From Pseudooceanicola batsensis HTCC2597 (lineage in GTDB: Bacteria; Pseudomonadota; Alphaproteobacteria; Rhodobacterales; Rhodobacteraceae), in the NCBI RefSeq assembly GCF_000152725.1, contig NZ_CH724131.1, positions 979,856 through 1,043,855 of the forward strand: DNA of 64,000 nt, written 5' to 3'. Made by a program: the position numbers and the translations under genes. The notes under the pieces are model-generated. The model did no database searches. It was given only the letters and a program-made list of their open reading frames with translations, and was not told the origin of the DNA. Below, in pieces: positions 8,583 to 15,192 of the stretch. Within the stretch, counting starts at the first letter, position 1. Each line of letters starts with the position of its first letter.

Positions 8583-8695
8583 CCAAGCTTCCTTTCGTCA
8601 AGGCACGGCCCACGTCTGGCCTGCACGGTTGAGCACGTATATCAACAAGCCCGACACGGGTCAAAAGCCCCGGATTCGCTGAAAAAGGACCCCTG

Positions 8696-9280
8696 ATGAC
8701 CTCCGATGCCCCCGCCCTTTCCGTCTGCGTCTTCTGCGGGTCGCGCCCCGGCGCGGATCCCGCCTATGCCGAGGCCGCCGAGACCTTCGGCACAGCGCTC
8801 GCGCAGGAGGGCTGGCGGCTGGTCTACGGGGCGGGCGACGTCGGGCTGATGGGCGGGGTCGCGCGGGCGGCGCAGGCCGCGGGCGGCGAGACCTTCGGCG
8901 TGATCCCGGTCCACCTGCTGCACGCCGAGGTCGGCAAGCGCGACCTGACGAATTTCGTGGTGACCGAGAACATGCACGAGCGCAAGAAGGTCATGTTCAT
9001 GAACTCGGACGCGGTGGTCGTCCTGCCCGGGGGCGCGGGCACGCTGGACGAGTTCTTCGAGATCCTCACCTGGGCGCAGCTCGGGCTGCACGCCAAGCCG
9101 ATCATCCTGCTGAATACCTCGGGGTTCTGGACGCCGCTCGTCGCGCTGGTCGATCACGTGATCGAGCGCGGCTTCGCGGCCGAGACGCTCAGGGCGCTGG
9201 TGACCCTGGCGGAGAACCCCGCAGCGGCCATGCAGGCGCTGCGGGCCCATGAGGGTCAGGCGAGTTCGGCCCGCAGCTGA
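8696..9280 (+). CDS. LOG-family protein (TIGR00730-type Rossmann fold)
   Basis: A 194-residue cytosolic protein of the LOG (lonely guy) lysine-decarboxylase-like family. The signature PGGAGTLDE, the catalytic and phosphate-binding motif, is near residue 105, and the N-terminal CVFCGSRPG with YGAGDVGLMGG is typical. Members hydrolyse nucleoside 5'-monophosphates (cytokinin-riboside or AMP phosphoribohydrolase) to base and ribose-5-phosphate. AAAAAGGA precedes the ATG. The 3' end overlaps the tail of the convergent host-attachment gene by 25 bp. Confidence 0.9.
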   Translation: MTSDAPALSVCVFCGSRPGADPAYAEAAETFGTALAQEGWRLVYGAGDVGLMGGVARAAQAAGGETFGVIPVHLLHAEVGKRDLTNFVVTENMHERKKVMFMNSDAVVVLPGGAGTLDEFFEILTWAQLGLHAKPIILLNTSGFWTPLVALVDHVIERGFAAETLRALVTLAENPAAAMQALRAHEGQASSARS

Positions 9281-9705
9281 TCCTCGATCTCGTTGATCGG
9301 GTGATTGGTGAGGGTCTTGGGCACCTCGTTTATAACCCTGGATTCGACCTCCTTGTGCATCTTCTTGCGGAGCTCGCCGAGCACCTTCGGCGGCGCCACC
9401 AGCACGATCTTCTCGAACTTGTGCTTGTGCGCCTGCTTGTAGAGCAGATCGGCCAGATCGTCGGCGAACCGTTCCTTGGCGAGTTCGTGCCAGTCGGTAT
9501 CGTCCATGGCCGACACCTGCTGCACGCCGCCGTCCTGCTTGCGGCCCGGCCGGTTGGCCGACTGGTCGATATCCTTGGGATTGTCCTGCTCTTCCTTGCG
9601 CACCACCTCGAGGTTCGGGTTCTCCTCGTCGGTGATGTTCTTGAGAAACAGCGCCTTTTCGCCATCCGCGATCAGGACCCAGCCGTCATGGGGAATGCCG
9701 CCCAT
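9256..9705 (-). CDS. Host attachment family protein
   Basis: A 149-residue protein matching the 'protein required for attachment to host cells' family (bacterial eRF1-like). It opens with WVLIADGEKALFLKN and carries VLVAPPKVLGELRKKM in the second half. Family members are cytosolic and have been linked genetically to plant or host attachment in Agrobacterium; the biochemical role is unclear. The start codon overlaps the stop codon of the upstream small gene in TAATG, so the two are likely translationally coupled. Confidence 0.8.
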   Translation of the reverse strand: MGGIPHDGWVLIADGEKALFLKNITDEENPNLEVVRKEEQDNPKDIDQSANRPGRKQDGGVQQVSAMDDTDWHELAKERFADDLADLLYKQAHKHKFEKIVLVAPPKVLGELRKKMHKEVESRVINEVPKTLTNHPINEIEDQLRAELA

Positions 9706-9935
9706 TACATCTTCTCCTTGTCGCCGCTTTCGTTCTGATCCTGTGCCAGCGGCCGCGTGGCCCCGGCCGAGGTCTCGTCGAGCCGCTTCTTCTCGTCCCG
9801 CTTGCCGACCTTGCGCTGGATGTTGCCGCCCTTGGCGCCCTCGTGGCTGGGGGTCTCCTCGAGGTTCTCGGGCTTCTCGCCCAGGATTTCCTCGGTTTCG
9901 CGGCGGCCGTCTTTCGATTTCTGGCGCTCTGCCAT
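9705..9935 (-). CDS. Small hydrophilic protein, coupled to host-attachment gene
   Basis: A 76-residue, very charged protein (many Lys, Glu, Asp, Arg; almost no hydrophobic stretch), likely disordered. I chose the ATG at 9935 because GGAGG lies 7 nt upstream; an earlier start at 9968 has none. It shares one base of its stop with the next ATG. I do not recognise a family. Confidence 0.65.
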   Translation of the reverse strand: MAERQKSKDGRRETEEILGEKPENLEETPSHEGAKGGNIQRKVGKRDEKKRLDETSAGATRPLAQDQNESGDKEKM

Positions 9936-10096
9936 GTCTCGATCCTCCATCATGGTTCTGTGGCTCAACGGATCGCGGCGCGCGGCGGTTCCGCCGCCCC
10001 CGGGGATCGTGACCGGCCGGAGGGAGCTTGCCGATGATCCGCTCGCCGGGCCGTCGACCCGGCGCGGTGGTGCCCGAGGCCGCCCGCGGGCCCCGA

Positions 10097-11011
10097 TCAG
10101 CCCCGGACGAGTTGCAGGGGTGCCGGGCGGCCGTCCCGCGCCATCTCGTCGCGCAGCCAGTGCCGGAAGGCGCGGATCATCGGCTCCCCGGCCCGGGCCT
10201 CGGCGCAGGCGAAGGAATAGATCACGAAAGGCAGGGTGACCTGGTCGAAGAGCCGCACCAGGCGGCCGCTCGCCAGCGTGTCGCGCACCATCATGTCATA
10301 GGCGAGAACCACACCTCCGCCCTGCTCGGCCGCCGTGGTGGCCAGCTCGCAATTGGGAAACTCGGGGCCGCGGGGAAACTGCGGCGGCGGAACCCCGGCG
10401 AGAGCGAACCAGTCGGCCCACATGTCCATCGTTTCGTCGTGCATCAGGGTCGCGCGGTAAAGGTCCTCGGGCCGGGCGAGCCGCAGTTCCTCCTTGAGGG
10501 CGGGGCTGACCACGGGGTAGCGGCCGGATTCCATCAGCGGTTCGACCAGAACCCCCGGCACCGGCGCATCGGCCCAGTGGATCACCACGTCCGCGTCGTT
10601 GCTGGCGAAATCGGTCGAGGGCGCGCCGACCGAGACGCGCAGCCGCAGAGCGTCCGCATGGGCGAACCGCGCCATGCGCGGCACCATCCAGCGCGCCGCG
10701 AACCCCGGGGTGCAGAGCACGCGCAGCACCGGCGGGCGGACCTCGGCCCGCGCGGCCTGCGATGCGGCCTCGATGCCGTCGAGCAGACCGGTCAACCGGC
10801 CCGCGTAGCCCTGCCCCGTCAGCGTCAGCGCCAGCGCATTGCCCCGGCGTTCGAAGAGCCGGGTGTCGAGATAGTCCTCGAGCGCCCGGACCTGGTGGCT
10901 GACGGCCGAGGGCGAGAGGCACAGTTCGGCGGCGGCGTCCTTGAAGCTCATGCGCCGGGCCGCGGCCTCGAAGGCGCGGACGGCGGCGAAAGGCGGGAGC
11001 TTGCGTCCCAT
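10097..11011 (-). CDS. LysR-family transcriptional regulator (GcvA-like)
   Basis: A 304-residue LysR regulator. The winged helix is in the first 65 residues (SFKDAAAELCLSPSAVSHQVRALE), and the substrate-binding domain from about residue 95 has the layout of the GcvA/AmpR subgroup. The ATG at 11011 places the HTH at the normal distance from the N-terminus; upstream starts to 11071 add an atypical extension. It is divergent from the exported putative metallopeptidase gene with a 111-bp gap. The effector is unknown. Confidence 0.88.
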   Translation of the reverse strand: MGRKLPPFAAVRAFEAAARRMSFKDAAAELCLSPSAVSHQVRALEDYLDTRLFERRGNALALTLTGQGYAGRLTGLLDGIEAASQAARAEVRPPVLRVLCTPGFAARWMVPRMARFAHADALRLRVSVGAPSTDFASNDADVVIHWADAPVPGVLVEPLMESGRYPVVSPALKEELRLARPEDLYRATLMHDETMDMWADWFALAGVPPPQFPRGPEFPNCELATTAAEQGGGVVLAYDMMVRDTLASGRLVRLFDQVTLPFVIYSFACAEARAGEPMIRAFRHWLRDEMARDGRPAPLQLVRG

Positions 11012-11122
11012 GGCGGATGAACCCCGTTCAACCGTTGCTGAAAAAGCGTCTTTTGCGTGCGGTTCGGTCACATCCTAGCATCTTTTCACGTCCATACAAA
11101 AACCCCCGCCAAGGAGAGACCG

Positions 11123-11674
11123 ATGTCGATCCCCACCCGCGTCAGCCGCTGGCTGACCGCGCCGATCCTCTGCGCGCTTGTCGCGGGCGCCCTTCACGCC
11201 GGCGACACGGATGCGCCGGTCCGCATCACCCTCCGGCCCGCCGGTGTCGATGCGGTGGCGGATGCCGGACTGCTGGACCGGCTGAACGCCTGGCTGGATG
11301 CCCATGTCGACTGGCCCGCCCCCGACCGCGCGCCCGCGATCCGCTATGTCACACCGCGCCAGGCCGCGCGGATGGCGGGCGCCCCGGCGCTCGGGCACGG
11401 GCGGCACCGCGGGCTCTACGATGCCGCGACCGGGACGATCCACCTCGTCACGCCCTGGTCGGCGGACGAGCCCGGGGACGTCTCGGTCCTGCTGCATGAA
11501 CTGGTCCACCACCGGCAGGCGGATCATCATTTCTATTGCGCCGCGGCGCAGGAGCCCGCCGCCTACCGCGCGCAGGAGGCCTGGCTGGCGGAACGCGGTC
11601 TCACGCTCGAGGTGAATTGGCTGGCGATCACATGGGCGGCCGGTTGCACGCGGCGGGACATCCATCCGGACTGA
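11123..11674 (+). CDS. Exported protein with HELVHH motif (putative metallopeptidase-like)
   Basis: A 183-residue protein with an N-terminal signal peptide (residues 1-24, cleavage after ALHA). The motif LLHELVHHRQ near residue 130 matches the zinc-metallopeptidase HExxH pattern. Four cysteines may form disulfides in the periplasm. AAGGAGAG lies 7 nt upstream of the chosen ATG at 11123; the longer frame from 11057 lacks one. It resembles a family of small uncharacterised proteins (DUF6647-like). Proteolytic activity is inferred only from the motif. The divergent LysR gene may regulate it. Confidence 0.7.
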   Translation: MSIPTRVSRWLTAPILCALVAGALHAGDTDAPVRITLRPAGVDAVADAGLLDRLNAWLDAHVDWPAPDRAPAIRYVTPRQAARMAGAPALGHGRHRGLYDAATGTIHLVTPWSADEPGDVSVLLHELVHHRQADHHFYCAAAQEPAAYRAQEAWLAERGLTLEVNWLAITWAAGCTRRDIHPD

Positions 11675-11844
11675 GCCGCGCGCCGCACCGCGAGCGGAGG
11701 GTCTTCCCCCGCGCCAGCGCGCCGGGACGGGTCCGCCGGAGCGCCGAACGCGGTGCGATGTGCCCGCCCCGTTGGGGGCGCCGCCCCCGTCATGCGGACA
11801 TCGCCCCCGCGTGCGCTACGGCCTCCCTGCCGCAGCCGGCCCGA

Positions 11845-12675
11845 TCAGGCAGGGCGCGTCGCGGCGACGGTCCGAAGCAGGGCGTTGATCTCGTCCGCCA
11901 GGATCCGCGGGTGATCCTCGGGGGTGAAATGCAACCCGCCCTCGATCCGGCGCAGCGGCGCGCCGAGATCGGCGGCAAGCCTTTCGCCATATTCCACCTT
12001 CTGGAACTCGTCGGCTGCGCCCCAGACGATCCGGGCGGGGAGACCGAGCCCGGACAGCTGTCCGGCGATGGTCTTGGTGTCCTCGACGTTCAGGGATTGT
12101 GCCTGGCGGACGAAGGCCTCGGCCTCGCCGTGGCGGTCGTAGTGCGGCGCATGCGCCTCGAAGGCCGCTTCGGCCGCCGCCTCCGTTTCGTGCCCCTTCG
12201 AGAACATGAGCTTGAGCAGCTGGTGAAAGGAGCTGTCCGGCGCGTGCTTTGCGATCGAGCCGGTCTTGGCCACGGCGGCCACAAGCGGCACGGGCCAGGA
12301 ATCATAGCAGATCGCATTGGTCAAAAGCAGTCCGCTGACCATCTGCGGCGCCCGCACGGCGGCGATCTGCGCCACGCCTCCGCCCAGGTCGTGCCCGACC
12401 AGGGTCGCGCGCTGAATCCCCTGGCTGCGCATCCACGCGATCAGGTAGTCGGCCTGAGTCGCGACAGAAATGTCGCGGTCCCGTCCTTCGGGAATGGATG
12501 CGCCGTAGCCCGGCATCTCCCATGCGATGACCCGGTGCCCTTCGACAAGCGGCGCGACCTCGCGCCAGAGGGCGGGACAGGTCGGGATGCCGTGGAGCAG
12601 TATGACCGGGTCTCCGGGCCCCCTCTCCTCCCAACGCATGGCGATGCCGTCGACGGTCGTGCTGTGGCTTTGCAT
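11845..12675 (-). CDS. Alpha/beta-hydrolase, dehalogenase/epoxide-hydrolase type
   Basis: A 276-residue alpha/beta-hydrolase. The nucleophile elbow VGHDLGGG uses Asp rather than Ser, as in haloalkane dehalogenases, epoxide hydrolases and haloacetate dehalogenases. The oxyanion segment LLHGIPT is near residue 28, and the catalytic His is in GGLHFTPEDHP near residue 250. No signal peptide is seen. The substrate cannot be assigned. It stands alone, with a 170-bp gap to the upstream exported-protein gene. Confidence 0.82.
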   Translation of the reverse strand: MQSHSTTVDGIAMRWEERGPGDPVILLHGIPTCPALWREVAPLVEGHRVIAWEMPGYGASIPEGRDRDISVATQADYLIAWMRSQGIQRATLVGHDLGGGVAQIAAVRAPQMVSGLLLTNAICYDSWPVPLVAAVAKTGSIAKHAPDSSFHQLLKLMFSKGHETEAAAEAAFEAHAPHYDRHGEAEAFVRQAQSLNVEDTKTIAGQLSGLGLPARIVWGAADEFQKVEYGERLAADLGAPLRRIEGGLHFTPEDHPRILADEINALLRTVAATRPA

Positions 12676-12877
12676 GGTGCGATCCTTCTTTCCGGAACTG
12701 AGGGTCTCCCCCTACCAATCCGCGCCGGTCAGGTTCGTTCCCCCAGCCCCTCGTCCGACGTCGCGGCGCGGGCAGACACCGGGCCGACTTCGGCCGCACG
12801 CCCAGAATGGCCGGCCGCCTTTGCCGCAGGACCGGGCGCGCCCCCGTTCCCGCAGCCTTGCCCCGCCCGGGAACGCA

Positions 12878-12906
12878 AAAGGCCCGCCGGTGTGCGGCGG
12901 GCCTTT
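12878..12906 (-). terminator. Terminator of sodB
   Basis: A 12-bp perfect stem (AAAGGCCCGCCG) with a short loop, 22 bp downstream of the superoxide dismutase stop codon, ending in TTTTGC on the transcribed strand. Confidence 0.8.
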
Positions 12907-12927
12907 CGGCATCGGCATGTCGAGGGA

Positions 12928-13527
12928 TCACATCCGCGAGGCGACGTTTTCCCAGTTCACCAGCTTGTCGAGGAAGTTCGACAGATAGGCCGGGCGCTTG
13001 TTGCGGAAGTCGATGTAGTAGGAGTGCTCCCACACGTCGCAGCCCAGAAGCGCGGTCTGGTTGAAGCAGAGCGGGTTCACGCCGTTCTCGGTCTTGGTGA
13101 CCTTGAGCGAGCCGTCCTGGTCCTTGACCAGCCAGGCCCAGCCCGAGCCGAACTGGCCGGCACCGGCGGCGGAGAATTCTTCCTTGAACTTGTCGACCGA
13201 CCCGAAGGCCTCGGTCAGGGCCTTCTCCAGCTCGCCCGGCATCTTCTTCTCGCCTGGCGCCATCATTTCCCAGAACTGGTTGTGGTTCCAGTATTGCGAG
13301 GCGTTGTTGAAGATGCCGTTCTGCGCGACGGCGTTCGGATCGTAGGTGCCCTTGATGATCTCTTCGGCGGACTTGCCTTCCCACTCGGTCCCGGCAATCG
13401 CCTTGTTGCCGTTGTCGACATAGGCCTTGTGGTGGATATCATGATGATATTCCATCGTTTCCTTGGACATGCCGAGATCGGCGAGCGCGTCGTGGGCATA
13501 GGGGAGATCGGGAAGTTCGAAGGCCAT
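12928..13527 (-). CDS. sodB: Superoxide dismutase, Fe/Mn family
   Basis: A 199-residue cytosolic Fe/Mn superoxide dismutase, which converts superoxide to oxygen and hydrogen peroxide. The N-terminus MAFELPDLPY and the metal ligands (His in EYHHD near 28, His in the NHNQFW segment, and Asp and His of DVWEHSYY) are all present. The length is typical for bacterial SodB. The frame extends 270 codons upstream, but only the ATG at 13527 has a GGAG-type site (AAGGAGCCCACC) and gives a normal N-terminus. An Fe form is more likely than Mn, by similarity. Confidence 0.95.
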   Translation of the reverse strand: MAFELPDLPYAHDALADLGMSKETMEYHHDIHHKAYVDNGNKAIAGTEWEGKSAEEIIKGTYDPNAVAQNGIFNNASQYWNHNQFWEMMAPGEKKMPGELEKALTEAFGSVDKFKEEFSAAGAGQFGSGWAWLVKDQDGSLKVTKTENGVNPLCFNQTALLGCDVWEHSYYIDFRNKRPAYLSNFLDKLVNWENVASRM

Positions 13528-14239
13528 GGTGGGCTCCTTTCCTTGGGGAATTGCTTTGCCCCTAGATGTTACCCTTCCATCCGAAACGTCAACCCTCCGG
13601 CGCCGGGACGCGGTTGCAGGGGCGGGCCCGACAAAAAGCGGGGCCGACGATAAGCGGGGCCTGCCATCCCGTCCGTCCCGCCTGGAGGAAAGAGCTCCGC
13701 CATGCGCCCGCCGGACCCGTCGGCCCCGCGCGGGCCGTCGCGAAGACGCGGGCGCCAACGCCCCGCACCCCGGCCGTGCGGCTGCACGCGCTGCGGCGGC
13801 CGACCTGCGCCACTGCCGGCTTGGTCCCCGGCGCGGGACCGCTGATCGGAACGCGGAAAAGAGGCGAGAGGCTATCCGGAGCGGCAGGACGCTGCGCATC
13901 GGGCCGGAGCGCGACCTGCCCGACCGCGTGGCGCTTGCCGTCGATTGCGAAACGGCATTGGCGGACCGCTTCGGCGACAGGCCGGAGATCGAGGGCGACC
14001 GGGCGGTGCCGATCGACACCGCCGCACCGCTGTCACCGAGGCTGCCGACATCTGCGGCGCGCCGACGCCGACCTGCCGCAGGTGGCGGCGGGTGGCATGT
14101 CGGCGTCGGCCTGCCGGTAGCGGCGGCGGTCCAGAGCGCGGCGACAGGTCGGCCTGATCGGTCACGACATGGGCCCGCGAGGGGGCCGGTCCGGCCGATT
14201 GTCGCAGTGCCCCGGCACCGGACGCCCCTTGCAGGCTGC
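13528..14239. other. Gene-free spacer upstream of sodB
   Basis: About 700 bp of GC-rich DNA with no gene I can support. One long plus-strand frame crosses it but has no RBS, no recognisable motif and runs into tandem repeats. It may hold degraded coding sequence. Confidence 0.5.
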
Positions 14240-14580
14240 GAATGGCGAGGGGGCGCTGCTTTGCCGTTATTTGCGGCGCCCCCGGCGCGACGCTGCGGCA
14301 GCTTGACCCGTCGAACCTTCGACCCGAATGTCATCGAGGTTCGAAACGTGGAGGGGGGCCCAGCTCTGCCGCTATTTGCAGCGCCCCGGGCGCGACGCTG
14401 CGGCAGCTTGACCCGTCGAACCCTTCGACCCGAATGTCATCGAGGTTCGAAACGTGGCGAGGGGGCCCAGCTTTGCCGTTGTTTGCAGCGCCCCAATGCG
14501 GACCGGCGCCGTGCGTTGCACCGTCAAAACATCGCCCCGACGGTTGCCCCGGTTCGAAACGTGGCGAGGGGGCGCTGCCC
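14240..14580. repeat. Imperfect tandem repeat, unit about 105 bp, about 3 copies
   Basis: Units begin with a GTGGCGAGGGGG block followed by TTTGCCGTTATTTGC and end with GAGGTTCGAAAC. The TGCCG anchor recurs at 14262, 14367, 14474 and about 14577, giving periods of 105, 107 and 103 bp. Copies 1 and 2 are nearly identical around CGACGCTGCGGCAGCTTGAC. Copy 3 diverges in its middle. Confidence 0.8.
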
Positions 14581-14600
14581 CCTCCGAGCCCGGGCGGGCT

Positions 14601-14634
14601 CTCCTCCCCCGGGATATTTCCGGCAAAAAGAAGG
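14601..14634 (+). repeat. Recurrent GGGATATTT...AAAGAAGG motif, copy 2
   Basis: CTCCTCCCCCGGGATATTTC followed by CGGCAAAAAGAAGG, matching the minus-strand copy at 1226-1259. It directly abuts the 3' end of soxG. A similar block is often seen next to genes in Rhodobacteraceae; this is recollection, not tested here. Confidence 0.5.
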
Positions 14635-15192
14635 TCAGGAGATGCGCGGGCTGGCGGCCGCCTGCGCGAGCAGGTCGAAGGCGTAGCGCGCGACCGAGCG
14701 GAAGCAGATCACTTCCACCGTCCCCGGCGCGGGCATCCAGAAGGCGCAGGCGACCTGCGCCAGCCGGGTGCGGCGGATCTCTCCGGTGGCGAAGGTCGCC
14801 ATGTCGACCGGCGCCAGGCGGGCAAGCACCTCGCGCAGGGCCGCGTCCTCGCCCGTGAGGCGCAGGAGCGCGCGCGCATCGGACATGTCGGCGGCCAGCG
14901 CATGGGACGAGGCGAGCGTCTCGGTCAGCCCGGCCAGCGTGGCGGCGAGGCGCGCGCGGGGCAGGATCAGCAGGGCTTCGTCCGGGCTCATCCAGGCGAG
15001 GCGCTTCTCACCCTCGACCGCGATGCCGCGCCGGTCCGGCACGGCGAGGCCCGCGGCCCGGGCCAGCGCGTCCGAGACGGTGGCATCCGAGAGATCGCCA
15101 CGCAGGGTGATCATGCCGCGCGGCGCGAGATCCTCGACGCGGACGGAACCCTCGACGGTCAGGCCGTGCAATGCGGATACGGGGTCAGACAT
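14635..15192 (-). CDS. soxG: Sarcosine oxidase gamma subunit
   Basis: A 185-residue subunit of heterotetrameric sarcosine oxidase, which oxidatively demethylates sarcosine to glycine, producing 5,10-methylene-tetrahydrofolate and hydrogen peroxide in the cytosol. It shows the GcvT/YgfZ-like fold pattern of SoxG (LTGEDAALREVLARL; FATGEIRRTRLAQV; final catalytic-core packing segment AFWMPAPGTVEV). It is the last gene of the run soxD-soxA-soxG and overlaps the 3' end of soxA by 8 bp, as is usual for this operon. Confidence 0.93.
   Translation of the reverse strand: MSDPVSALHGLTVEGSVRVEDLAPRGMITLRGDLSDATVSDALARAAGLAVPDRRGIAVEGEKRLAWMSPDEALLILPRARLAATLAGLTETLASSHALAADMSDARALLRLTGEDAALREVLARLAPVDMATFATGEIRRTRLAQVACAFWMPAPGTVEVICFRSVARYAFDLLAQAAASPRIS

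Noticed and set aside
14330-14560. GGTTCGAAAC blocks that look like tRNA T-arms
   Set aside because: They recur as part of the 105-bp tandem repeat and have no matching acceptor, D or anticodon stems. A similar block near 1779 also lacks a cloverleaf.
13526-14686. A 386-codon frame across the sodB-soxG spacer
   Set aside because: No ribosome binding site and Arg/Ala/Pro-biased composition; it runs through tandem repeats, so it is treated as non-coding.
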